A DNA stretch of 9,640 nucleotides from Deltaproteobacteria bacterium UBA6106 (lineage in GTDB: Bacteria; Desulfobacterota; Syntrophorhabdia; Syntrophorhabdales; Syntrophorhabdaceae). The stretch lies in the NCBI GenBank assembly GCA_002428485.1, contig DIWM01000049.1, positions 1-9,640 of the forward strand. Direction: 5' to 3'. Position numbers and translations under genes: made by a program. The notes beneath the pieces are model-generated. The model did no database searches, was not told the DNA's origin, and saw only the letters and a program-made list of their open reading frames with translations. Below, piece after piece: positions 1 through 6,160 of the stretch. Position 1 is the first letter of the stretch, and the number at the start of each line of letters is the position of its first letter.

Positions 1-240
1 GGTCATAGCAACAACATTCCCTCTCCCCATGAGGAAAAGGGCTAGGGCACAGGCGGCACTTGGTAGCGCATTCCCTCTCCCCTGGCGGAAGAAGGTCATA
101 GCAACAACATTCCCTCTCCCCATGAGGAAAAGGGCTAGGGCACAGGCGGCACTTGGTAGCGCATTCCCTCTCCCTTTGCGGAAGAAGGTCATAGCAACAA
201 CATTCCCTCTCCCCTGGCGGGAGAGGGTCAGGGAGAGGGG
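1..240. repeat. 93-bp tandem repeat array ending in a REP-like palindrome
   Basis: Two full 93-bp units (1-93 and 94-186) are nearly identical, differing only around CCCTGG versus CTTTG near their ends. A third unit starts at 187 and is cut short. Each unit contains two degenerate copies of a motif beginning ATTCCCTCTCC. The last copy (about 202-240) is intact, with CCCTCTCCC and GGGAGAGGG arms around a 5-base loop, followed by a G-rich tail. The same palindrome recurs at 9327-9349. The array probably continues left of the window. It lies just downstream of the minus-strand EF-hand gene, a usual place for REP-like elements. Bases 241-268 hold nothing recognisable. Confidence 0.85.
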
Positions 241-268
241 GGAATGGTTAGGCCGGGCCTCTGCTTAT

Positions 269-1030
269 TTACCTGCTTCGTTTCGCGGCACGGAACTCCT
301 GCTCATCGAGGACCCCGTCGCTGTTCCTATCGTATTCCTTGAATTGCTGCAGCGTAAGGTTGGGGAATAAAACACTCAATTCCACTGCCGATACCTTCCC
401 GTCCTTGTTGTTGTCCACATCCCGAAACTCCGAAGTCATCGGCCTGTCACGGAGTCTGACAGGTTTTGTCCTGACGGAGGCTGTTTTTTGAGGTTTTTTC
501 GCCTCTGTTTTTAAAGATGGTTTTTTTGGTTGCCCGTAGGCCGCATCAGAGGCCTTTTGTTTAATTGTCTTTTGTGTAGTCTTCTTTTGTTCCGGTGGCT
601 GTTCCTTCGCGGGTCTGGCATGAGCGGTTTTCGTTTGTGCCGGCGCAGGGGGGAGGCCTTTTCTGATCTGCAGCCCATCCCTCGTATAGGAGACGGTCAC
701 CGTATCCCCTTTCCTGATCTCGTCGATATCTGCATACCCGATAAGAGAAGGGTTGACCATATCGAACGCTATGGTCTTTCCCTTTCCCTTCAGGGTGATG
801 TTCTTCGCGGCCCTGTCAATGCGCACGACAGAGCCGGTGACATCGACGGCTGAGCGGGTTTTTACGCGGATAAGGTAGCGCTCTTTCGGCGTCACAGAAG
901 ATTTGCCCGCAGAATCGGATACCACCTTAAGCCCCTGCTGAGGCATTGCGGACTTTTCGGCTGCCATGGCGAATGAAGCGGCCATTATGCTTGCCGCGCC
1001 CAAAAGCCCTGCGATCAGGATTTTTCTCAT
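269..1030 (-). CDS. Secreted EF-hand protein with a small beta-barrel-like domain
   Basis: This 253-residue protein begins with a clear Sec signal peptide (about residues 1-23, ending AMA). Residues 60-125 alternate hydrophobic and polar positions (VTGSVVRID, NITLKG, GDTVTVSY), suggesting a small OB-like or DUF5666-like beta barrel; that part is inference. Residues 127-190 are a Lys/Pro/Gln-rich, low-complexity linker. The C-terminus holds two canonical calcium loops: D206-N208-D210-G211-V213-E217 and D234-N236-D238-G239-L241-E245. It is probably a periplasmic or exported calcium-binding protein. The ATG at 1030 has a weak Shine-Dalgarno, but a sigma-70-like promoter lies just upstream. The gene is divergent from the radical SAM gene. 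EF-hands are clear; the physiological role is unknown. Confidence 0.88.
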   Translation of the reverse strand: MRKILIAGLLGAASIMAASFAMAAEKSAMPQQGLKVVSDSAGKSSVTPKERYLIRVKTRSAVDVTGSVVRIDRAAKNITLKGKGKTIAFDMVNPSLIGYADIDEIRKGDTVTVSYTRDGLQIRKGLPPAPAQTKTAHARPAKEQPPEQKKTTQKTIKQKASDAAYGQPKKPSLKTEAKKPQKTASVRTKPVRLRDRPMTSEFRDVDNNKDGKVSAVELSVLFPNLTLQQFKEYDRNSDGVLDEQEFRAAKRSR

Positions 1031-1044
1031 ATCAGCAATGTGAT

Positions 1045-1073
1045 GTTTTAACTATGTCTCCGCGACAAGTCAA
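1045..1073 (-). promoter_or_regulatory. Sigma-70-like promoter for the EF-hand gene
   Basis: Read on the minus strand, TTGACT (1073-1068) is followed after 17 bases by TAAAAC (1050-1045). The predicted start of transcription near 1038 leaves only a few bases before the ATG at 1030. The leader would therefore be very short, which fits the lack of a strong Shine-Dalgarno. Confidence 0.4.
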
Positions 1074-1104
1074 GACTTTCATGGTTGGCCGCGAGATTAT
1101 ATAC

Positions 1105-1133
1105 TTGATTTTTTTGGCTTCAGACCGTAACAT
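1105..1133 (+). promoter_or_regulatory. Sigma-70-like promoter for the radical SAM gene
   Basis: TTGATT (1105-1110), a 17-base spacer and TAACAT (1128-1133) resemble a housekeeping promoter. Transcription would start near 1140. That falls downstream of the alternative TTG codon at 1137 and so favours the ATG at 1167 as the translation start. Confidence 0.4.
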
Positions 1134-1166
1134 TCTTTGTTTGCTGTTATATGCTCCGGATACATT

Positions 1167-2432
1167 ATGCTGATCGAAAGATTTATCGCCCATATCGCAC
1201 GGAAAAAGAACGCCGCATACCTCCAGTTCTCTCCGCGCGTATCACATACGATACCGCGCAAGCGCAGCGACACGCCTCTTTTGCTCTACGTCCACGTCCC
1301 TTTCTGCGAGGAGCTCTGTCCTTATTGCTCCTTTAACCGGGTTGTATTCGATGAGGCCCTGGCGAGGCCGTACTTTGAGGCGCTGAGAAAAGAGGTCCTC
1401 ATGTACAAGGATCTGGGCTATGATTTCGGCGCCCTCTATGTCGGCGGCGGGACCCCTACCATCCTTATCGACGAGCTTGCAAGCACCGTTGAACTGATAA
1501 AAAAGACATACCGGATCATGGAGATATCCGTTGAGACGAACCCGAACCACCTGACGGATGCAAACATCGGCATCCTGAAAGAGATAGGCGTGAACAGGCT
1601 TTCAGTGGGAATACAAACCTTTGACGATGGGCTTCTGAAGACCATCGGGCGTTACCATAAATACGGAAGCGGCGAAGAGATAGCTGAACGGCTTCGATCA
1701 ACACAGGGAAAGTTCAATACGCTCAACGCAGACATGATCTTCAATTTTCCGACCCAGACCATGGCTATTCTCGAGGAGGACCTCTCACGGCTTACCGGCC
1801 TGAAGGTTGACCAGATCACCTATTATCCCCTTATGGTCTCAGATTATACAAAGGGCGTGATGACCGAAAAGGTGGGCGCCGTGAAGTACGGGCGGGGCAG
1901 GGAGTTCTACATGAGGATCACGGACAGGCTCGCTTCGCTTTATGATCCCACAACGGCATGGTGCTTCTCGAGGGCGGACGGGATGATCGACGAGTACGTG
2001 ATAAATTACGAGGAATATGCCGGCCTCGGAAGCGGTTCTATCGGCTATATCGGCGGAAACGTCTATGCCAACACCTTCGATATCGTCGATTACATCAGGC
2101 GTATAGGAAGAGAAGAGTTTCCCGTTGTGGCGAAGCGGGAGTGTTCCATAAAAGAGCGCCTCCTCTATGATTTTCTCATGAAGCTTTTCGGGCTCCATCT
2201 TGACCTTGATGGGCTTGGCAGGAAATACGGCGAAGACGTTGACGAATACCTCAGGTGGGAGATCGCCTTTTTCAAGGCTGTGGGCGGGCTGGAACAGCGC
2301 GGGAACATACTTTCCCTTACGAAAAAGGGCCAGTACTACTGGGTCATCATGATGAGAGAATTTTTTATCGGCGTCAATAACTTCCGGGACTACTGCCGCG
2401 AGATCGCGCAGCTTTCCTCACATTCACATTGA
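1167..2432 (+). CDS. HemN/HemW-like radical SAM protein (coproporphyrinogen III oxidase family)
   Basis: This 421-residue protein has the radical SAM cluster motif C47-x3-C51-x2-C54 in YVHVPFCEELCPYCSFN. It is followed by the glycine-rich SAM-binding strand YVGGGTPT (91-98), SVETNPN (121-127) and NRLSVGIQTFDD (143-154), in the order seen in HemN and HemW. The fourth cysteine of true oxygen-independent coproporphyrinogen oxidases (CxC after the cluster) is replaced by SF, as in HemW-type haem chaperones. The C-terminal 150 residues keep the family's winged-helix-like region (LTKKGQYYW). A cytoplasmic role in haem metabolism or another radical SAM reaction is likely; the substrate cannot be told. 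An upstream in-frame TTG at 1137 would add ten residues but lies before the predicted transcription start. The stop codon overlaps the selC promoter. Confidence 0.88.
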   Translation: MLIERFIAHIARKKNAAYLQFSPRVSHTIPRKRSDTPLLLYVHVPFCEELCPYCSFNRVVFDEALARPYFEALRKEVLMYKDLGYDFGALYVGGGTPTILIDELASTVELIKKTYRIMEISVETNPNHLTDANIGILKEIGVNRLSVGIQTFDDGLLKTIGRYHKYGSGEEIAERLRSTQGKFNTLNADMIFNFPTQTMAILEEDLSRLTGLKVDQITYYPLMVSDYTKGVMTEKVGAVKYGRGREFYMRITDRLASLYDPTTAWCFSRADGMIDEYVINYEEYAGLGSGSIGYIGGNVYANTFDIVDYIRRIGREEFPVVAKRECSIKERLLYDFLMKLFGLHLDLDGLGRKYGEDVDEYLRWEIAFFKAVGGLEQRGNILSLTKKGQYYWVIMMREFFIGVNNFRDYCREIAQLSSHSH

Positions 2433-2457
2433 CAATATGGATGGTAATTAATACATT
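2429..2457 (+). promoter_or_regulatory. selC promoter overlapping the upstream stop codon
   Basis: TTGACA (2429-2434), a 17-base spacer and TACATT (2452-2457) give a consensus -35, ideal spacing and an acceptable -10. Transcription would start about two bases before the mature tRNA 5' end at 2467. The -35 overlaps the TGA stop (2430-2432) of the radical SAM gene. Confidence 0.6.
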
Positions 2458-2466
2458 TAATGTCAC

Positions 2467-2562
2467 GGAAGTGCCGAGGCGCCTGGTGGGTCTCCTGGTC
2501 TTCAAAACCAGTGTACCGGTGACGAGCTGGTAGGTGGGTTCGATTCCCATGCACTTCCGCCA
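2467..2562 (+). tRNA. selC: tRNA-Sec (anticodon UCA)
   Basis: This 96-base gene folds as a selenocysteine tRNA. The acceptor arm is the unusual 8 bp (GGAAGTGC 2467-2474 with GCACTTCC 2551-2558), then G73 and an encoded CCA (2560-2562). The anticodon stem CTGGT/ACCAG (2495-2499/2507-2511) carries the loop CTTCAAA, with anticodon TCA at 2502-2504. A long variable arm pairs TACCGG with CTGGTA, and the T-arm has GGTTCGATTCC. SelA charges this tRNA to Sec-tRNA and SelB delivers it to UGA codons, so the host should make selenoproteins; neither gene is in the window. tRNA 3' ends, selC included, are classic integrase attachment sites, and a decayed integrase-like tail begins 92 bases downstream. Confidence 0.97.
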
Positions 2563-2654
2563 TAACCCATTGAATTAATTAAAGTATATTGTCTCTTCAT
2601 AGCTACTCTGCACGAATCTGGAACTATCAATTGCTTGCTCTGTTTTTGTAAAAT

Positions 2655-2678
2655 TGTGCTTGGATTGTGCTTGGGTGG
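2655..2678 (-). repeat. Boundary repeat A (integrase-like 3' tail remnant)
   Basis: Two 11-bp direct repeats stand in tandem (TGTGCTTGGAT, then TGTGCTTGGGT), followed by GG. All 24 bases match copy B at 4427-4450, and homology stops abruptly on both sides. On the minus strand it reads PPKHNPST. It lies 92 bases downstream of selC, oriented like an integrase gene converging on its tRNA. The intervening stretch 2563-2654 holds no gene or clear terminator. Confidence 0.6.
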
Positions 2679-2760
2679 ACCATGAATGAACAGTGACGTT
2701 TGAAGAAAACCCTTGCAACCCATAGAGGTCTCAAAGATAATGTAAAAAGAGGTGTAAGCC

Positions 2761-3381
2761 ATGCGATTCGGCGAACCTTTCTTCACACGCAAGAGGATGA
2801 AATTCATCCTCCGGCGGATTATCCTGCCCTGTGCACTCATCTACATCGGTGTTGCAACCATTGCCACCATCAGAGACATGAGCATCAAGAACGACGAGTA
2901 TGCCACTGTGCTCCTTTCCGATTATGCCCTCTGGGAATACGATTACTGGGCATCTCCATGTGCCTTTCTCGGTGCCTATATTCCCTGGACGTATTACTTC
3001 AACAACAAGAACATGAAAGTGAAATGGTTCTTCAGGGCAAAGAGCGCGGACCTGGAAAAGGTCATCAGGGACCCGAAGTGTCAGAGCATCGTCCTTGTCG
3101 GTCACGGGAGCAAGAACTGCTGGCGGGCAACCGATGCGGAGGTATCGAATATCGAGGTCGCGAAGATGATGCAGGGCTTACCGAAGAAAAAAGGTGAGTG
3201 GCTGCAGCTCAGCTGCGGCGTCGAGGATATCTTTCCTGTGAAGATGGGCTCCCTCGTCATGGAGGACAACAAGGTGTACACCTATGACAGTGCAGTGACC
3301 ACCTACGTGTTCGTGACCGATGCCCTCTCGGGGTTCAAATACCTGAAATACAAGAACAGGGAGCCCGCGAAAGGCATGTGA
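2761..3381 (+). CDS. Membrane-anchored protein with a caspase-like His-Gly/Cys pattern
   Basis: I do not recognise a named family. The 206-residue protein starts at an ATG preceded by AAGAGGTG. Residues 15-37 form one hydrophobic segment after a basic N-terminus, suggesting a membrane anchor with the rest in the periplasm. After a predicted strand, residues 108-116 read QSIVLVGHG; after a helix and a second hydrophobic strand, residues 147-153 read WLQLSCG. A histidine-glycine after one strand (H115-G116) and a cysteine after the next (C152) is the catalytic-dyad layout of clan CD peptidases such as caspase-like, gingipain and CHAT proteins. The 36-residue gap between them is compatible. A GHG-type hydrolase-like fold without activity is the alternative. 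It is followed 26 bases later by another membrane protein, probably co-transcribed. Confidence 0.75.
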   Translation: MRFGEPFFTRKRMKFILRRIILPCALIYIGVATIATIRDMSIKNDEYATVLLSDYALWEYDYWASPCAFLGAYIPWTYYFNNKNMKVKWFFRAKSADLEKVIRDPKCQSIVLVGHGSKNCWRATDAEVSNIEVAKMMQGLPKKKGEWLQLSCGVEDIFPVKMGSLVMEDNKVYTYDSAVTTYVFVTDALSGFKYLKYKNREPAKGM

Positions 3382-3407
3382 GTGAAAGAATAAAATAGGG
3401 GGTGGGT

Positions 3408-3944
3408 ATGAGCCAGAACACCATATCAGGAAAGGTTTTAGAAGCTGAAAGGCATGCAAATATAACTTCCCATATCATAGTCGCTTCCATTATATTTCTC
3501 GTTTTTGCTATTAGCATGGAATCCCTCAGTTCTATAATAATTGCCTTTCTGGTTGCGCTCATAGTGATTGCTTTGAAAAGATACCCAGCAAGAACAAAAC
3601 TGGTAGCCATTGGAATCTACGCCGTTATGCTGATATGTGCTATTGCATTAAAGACCATTAATAATCAGATAACTTTGAGGAATGCAGTCGCCATCATCAC
3701 AGCCTGCGAGCAGTACAAAACAAAGAAAGGGGTCTATACGGACAGGTTAAGTGACCTTGTACCAGATTACCTATCAAAGATTCCTGCTGCCCGATATGCA
3801 GGTACTGGAGGATGGACGTATTACCATTATCCTAAGAAGACAGAAGTTGGGGGAGATTACTATGCATTAAGTTATACCTATGAGTTCCCCTTTGGGAGAA
3901 GCGTTTACCATTCAAAATCCAAAACATGGCATTCTCTTGACTAG
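3408..3944 (+). CDS. Three-span membrane protein with a pseudopilin-like C-terminal region
   Basis: This 178-residue protein starts at ATG 3408, five bases after AGGGGG; the in-frame GTG at 3402 lies inside that ribosome site and is less likely. Three hydrophobic segments are visible (about 22-36, 41-57 and 65-82). The soluble C-terminus begins with a helix (residues 88-105) and continues YKTKKGVYTDRLSDLVPDYL, then SKIP. This resembles the 'Y-x-x-x-x-G-x-YP-x-x-L-x-x-LvP-x-YL-x-x-iP' pattern of type II secretion pseudopilin-like domains. A Tyr-rich beta part follows (WTYYHYP, YYALSYTY). No prepilin cleavage site is seen, so it is not a pilin itself. The base composition is more AT-rich than that of the gene before it. 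Function unknown; it is likely in an operon with the preceding gene. Confidence 0.75.
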   Translation: MSQNTISGKVLEAERHANITSHIIVASIIFLVFAISMESLSSIIIAFLVALIVIALKRYPARTKLVAIGIYAVMLICAIALKTINNQITLRNAVAIITACEQYKTKKGVYTDRLSDLVPDYLSKIPAARYAGTGGWTYYHYPKKTEVGGDYYALSYTYEFPFGRSVYHSKSKTWHSLD

Positions 3945-3968
3945 GTTTGCCACCCGTATGTAAAGAAT

Positions 3969-4094
3969 ATGAGCATGACCCCTTTCTTCACCATCTACAT
4001 CATCGCATGGGGTATTGCCTGTGCTTTTTGCGTTATTCTCTTATTCAAGGAAAGGGCATACTATGCAGGCAGGTATATACGAGAAGACAAGTGA
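3969..4094 (+). CDS. Possible 41-residue single-span membrane peptide
   Basis: A short reading frame starts 24 bases after the preceding stop. It encodes MSMTPFFTIY, a hydrophobic stretch to about residue 26 (IIAWGIACAF, CVILLF), then a basic tail (KERAYYAGRYIREDK). One transmembrane helix with a positive cytoplasmic tail is a typical small-membrane-protein layout. The ribosome site is weak (TAAAG). It may instead be the truncated start of a longer gene or chance. Nothing homologous is recognised. Confidence 0.35.
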   Translation: MSMTPFFTIYIIAWGIACAFCVILLFKERAYYAGRYIREDK

Positions 4095-4096
4095 CC

Positions 4097-4324
4097 TGCT
4101 TTTGCGATAGTCAGCTTGTAATAAAACATTTATCAAAAGAGTACAGACTGAAAGATGACGAATTAAGAAAACTATATCATCAAGTAAGAACAAACTGCGA
4201 GGTTTTTGAAGATGTTCGTTTCCAGCATATGTCAGAAACACAACAAAGGATACAAAGAGCAGATATGCTTGTAAAAGAAGCCCATCAAGGTCGTTGTATT
4301 GACAGGTGCCATGTCGAACCTTAG
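4097..4324 (+). pseudogene. RNase HI-like domain, C-terminal fragment
   Basis: Seventy-five codons remain open up to a TAG. They start CFCDSQLVIKHLSKEYRLKD and continue through LRKLYHQV, FEDVRFQHM and RADMLVKEA. This follows the second half of RNase HI-like (RVT_3) proteins: a catalytic aspartate in [SC]DSQLV, a G/K-EY-x-x-K segment, the 'F-x-x-V-x-x-x-H' strand and the '(A)D-x-L-x-x-x-A' helix with a final metal-binding aspartate. The N-terminal half, with the first catalytic Asp and the Glu, is missing. The asparagine usual in RERN-x-x-AD reads QRIQRAD here. The frame runs open upstream to 3947, but that sequence is unrelated and overlaps the small membrane frame. It is a decayed fragment, likely inactive. 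Confidence 0.65.
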
Positions 4325-4450
4325 AGAACTATCATCGTGTCATTGATGGATTTTTTCTGTGCTTACTTTGCCAAATAGCCGTAACAACCGTAACATCTGT
4401 AACAGTGTCACCGATGAGCTTTTTACTGTGCTTGGATTGTGCTTGGGTGG
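4325..4450 (-). repeat. Boundary repeat B and a degenerate second copy
   Basis: The core at 4427-4450 has the same 24 bases as copy A. About 66 bases to its left, GATGGATTTTTTCTGTGCTT (from 4345) imitates GATGAGCTTTTTACTGTGCTT leading into the core, so a partial tandem duplication of the tail is likely. Between them are three GTAACA repeats. On the minus strand the core reads TPPKHNPST and the frame ends near 4340. Bases 4451-4600 hold no gene I can support. Confidence 0.55.
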
Positions 4451-4608
4451 TGTGATGCGTGTGTAATCGTGCAGCAGTTCCCGTTTCAACAAGAAGGCAC
4501 CTCCATCCCAATAAAGTTGGCACCCCTTCCACCACGGTTGGCAGGTATATTGACCCATAGAACAACAATATCCTTGAAAATTTCCCGTAATAGATACTAT
4601 CCTTGATA

Positions 4609-4624
4609 TGGCACAGGCATTGCT
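4609..4624 (+). promoter_or_regulatory. Sigma-54-type (-24/-12) promoter
   Basis: TGGCAC (4609-4614), five bases, then TTGCT (4620-4624). The GG and GC elements are exactly 12 bases apart, as RpoN holoenzyme requires. The match lacks only the pyrimidine before TGG and the G after TGGCAC. Transcription would start near 4635, giving a leader of about 38 bases with a strong AAGGAGG before the pentapeptide gene. Activation by an enhancer-binding protein would be expected; no activator gene or obvious upstream activating site is visible in the window. Confidence 0.55.
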
Positions 4625-4672
4625 TTAATAATTTTGTAATGGAACAAAGATGAGGGACAAGGAGGAAGCGCA

Positions 4673-5194
4673 ATGAAAAGAAGCATTGTCTATATGGCGT
4701 GCACGGTATTACTGTGTGGTGGGATGGTTCTTGTCTCCGAAAACGTGGTGGCATTCAATCCAGTTGACCTGCAAAAATTAAAGACCACGAAGAACTGTAC
4801 ACACTGTGACCTGAGCGGGGCAGACCTTAATGGTGCGAACCTGAACCGGGCAGACCTGAACGGTTCAGACCTGAGCGGTGCGAACCTGAGCGGTGTGAAC
4901 CTGAGCGGTGCAAACCTGCCGCGAGCAAACTTGTGCAGAGCGAATCTGAGCCAGGCAAACCTGGGCGGGGCGGACCTGTTCAAGGTAGACCTGAGCCAGG
5001 CGAACCTGAGCGAGGCAAAACTGTTCGGTGCGAACATGGGCAGTGTGAACTTGGACAGTGCGAATCTGGGAAATGCAAACCTGCGAGGAGCAAACCTGGG
5101 CGGGGCGAACTTGAATTGGGCGAACCTGAGCGGGGCAACATGGATTGATGGGTCTAAATGCCAAGCGGGTTCAATCGGTGAGTGCAAGAAATAG
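4673..5194 (+). CDS. Secreted pentapeptide-repeat protein
   Basis: This 173-residue protein starts at an ATG behind AAGGAGGAAGCGCA. It has a Sec signal peptide ending near VVA (residue 27). From residue 46 to about 155 it is an almost unbroken run of some 22 pentapeptides of the A(D/N)LxG type, which fold into a right-handed quadrilateral beta helix. The repeat is flanked by cysteine pairs: C42/C45 (NCTHC) before it and C163/C171 (KCQ, ECKK) after it. They probably cap the solenoid by disulphides in the periplasm. The function of exported members is generally unknown. The gyrase-protecting Qnr/MfpA members are cytoplasmic, so that role is unlikely. Third-codon use is repetitive (GAACCTG, GCGAACCTG). 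It is probably the first gene of an operon with the four-cysteine protein 53 bases on. Confidence 0.92.
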   Translation: MKRSIVYMACTVLLCGGMVLVSENVVAFNPVDLQKLKTTKNCTHCDLSGADLNGANLNRADLNGSDLSGANLSGVNLSGANLPRANLCRANLSQANLGGADLFKVDLSQANLSEAKLFGANMGSVNLDSANLGNANLRGANLGGANLNWANLSGATWIDGSKCQAGSIGECKK

Positions 5195-5247
5195 CCGTAC
5201 ACGACCTTTTTATGTAAAGTCAATGCAAATATATAAGAAGGTTATTC

Positions 5248-5601
5248 ATGGAACGTACGATTGTAAGGATGGTTTTGGTGATTTTCTTCTTTGCAGCGTT
5301 TACCACCATTTCCTTCGCAGCCGACTCTGGTCCTGAAGCATGTGTTAAGAATAATGCAGGGGTTGTACTTAAAGTTGGTCAAGATGGGCATGATTTCTCC
5401 AACCCATTAGCACTGGGACAAAGTGTAAAAGTTTATGGTACGAGACTTTTTTTACTATGTTCCGATATGGTTGGAGACTACCACCGTTGTAAGGGGGATG
5501 ATGGGAAAAAAGATTATCATCTCAAAGACGGCCAAACCCTTGAAGCGACGGGTACATTTTTTAATATTTTTACTCACATAACCAATAATACCTGCAAATA
5601 A
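5248..5601 (+). CDS. Secreted four-cysteine protein, copy 1
   Basis: I do not recognise the family. The 117-residue protein has a signal peptide (about residues 1-24, ending SFA) and a roughly 93-residue mature part with four cysteines (C32, C71, C81, C116). Conserved landmarks are ACVKNNAGVVLKVGQDGH, RCKGDDGKK, DGQTLEATGT and ITNNTCK. These recur in the paralogue at 6266. The alternation of short hydrophobic strands suggests a compact beta fold held by two disulphides; that is inference. The ATG is preceded by AAGAAGG. It lies 53 bases after the pentapeptide gene on the same strand with no terminator, so it may share the sigma-54-type promoter. Confidence 0.8.
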   Translation: MERTIVRMVLVIFFFAAFTTISFAADSGPEACVKNNAGVVLKVGQDGHDFSNPLALGQSVKVYGTRLFLLCSDMVGDYHRCKGDDGKKDYHLKDGQTLEATGTFFNIFTHITNNTCK

Positions 5602-5711
5602 CGATTGTGCACTTTCGTTGACTATATTGTACCTAACCTTATGCCGATTTTGTTCTTGTGATTTAACCGCTGTTATGGCAAGAAGTAGGTATTCAACCAT
5701 AAGGAGTGACC

Positions 5712-6074
5712 ATGAGAAAACATATATGCGTACTCTCAATGATGCTTATGCTGTCCCTGGGATTTATTGCCCCGGTTATCGCAGACTGCCCCGACTCACC
5801 GATGTCATGCTGGGGGCCCCCGATGGACCAAGGCGGTGCACGGATTTACTGCGGCGATATCACTGTTGGTACCTGCTATAATTGGAAGGACGCCGCGTGC
5901 TGGCCATGCGATTTGAGCCCAGATAAGCCTCACAGGGATTGTGGCCGGTACAATAATCAGTGCAACTCTTCATTCCCAAATTGCTGCAAAGGGGATTGCT
6001 GGCCTGCATACAAGAATTGGGTAGGAAGTATATGTTGTGGGGCGGAAGGCTGGAAGCCGCCGTTCTGGCCATAG
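5712..6074 (+). CDS. Secreted cysteine- and tryptophan-rich protein
   Basis: No family is recognised. The ATG at 5712 has AAGGAG five bases upstream; the in-frame GTG at 5706 overlaps that site. The 120-residue protein has a signal peptide ending near VIA (residue 24). The mature 96 residues contain 13 cysteines (26, 33, 47, 55, 63, 66, 77, 84, 91, 92, 96, 108, 109), including two CC pairs, and seven tryptophans. Such density suggests a disulphide-locked, knottin-like or metal-binding extracellular protein. The odd number of cysteines leaves one free for dimerisation or a ligand. A possible TTGACT promoter element lies at 5618, but its -10 is poor. It sits last in module B-C, 110 bases after the four-cysteine gene. 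A role as effector, bacteriocin-like peptide or adhesin cannot be decided. Confidence 0.8.
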   Translation: MRKHICVLSMMLMLSLGFIAPVIADCPDSPMSCWGPPMDQGGARIYCGDITVGTCYNWKDAACWPCDLSPDKPHRDCGRYNNQCNSSFPNCCKGDCWPAYKNWVGSICCGAEGWKPPFWP

Positions 6075-6160
6075 ACGCGTAACCAGCCCGACAGCTCGTT
6101 GCCTTTGATTCATTACAATTGCCTTGCATACGTGCGCTTTACCATCCCTCATGACAAAAA

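Noticed and set aside
1..240. CRISPR array
   Set aside because: The repeats are contiguous 93-bp tandem units with no unique spacers and no cas genes.
29..370. 113-codon plus-strand frame over the tandem repeats
   Set aside because: It is composed of repeat sequence and runs antisense into the EF-hand gene.
1137..1166. TTG start ten codons upstream for the radical SAM protein
   Set aside because: It lies before the predicted transcription start and has no ribosome site; the added residues are not family-like.
2613..2633. Sigma-54-like CTGGAAC...TTGCT upstream of the caspase-like gene
   Set aside because: The GG-to-GC distance is 13 bases instead of 12, and the -24 element is poor.
2502..2840. 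Minus-strand frame running through the tRNA-Sec gene (WESNPPTSSS)
   Set aside because: This peptide is the usual antisense reading of a tRNA T-arm; the frame has no start signal. Only its PPKHNPST part is of interest, as boundary repeat A.
4092..4124. UGA at the end of the small membrane frame read as selenocysteine
   Set aside because: Tempting because selC is nearby, but read-through gives only a few residues, no SECIS hairpin is evident and no selenoprotein family is recognised.
4690..5223. Long minus-strand open frames opposite the pentapeptide gene
   Set aside because: They are antisense shadows of a 15-base coding repeat. The plus strand has the signal peptide, a strong ribosome site and the A(D/N)LxG pattern.
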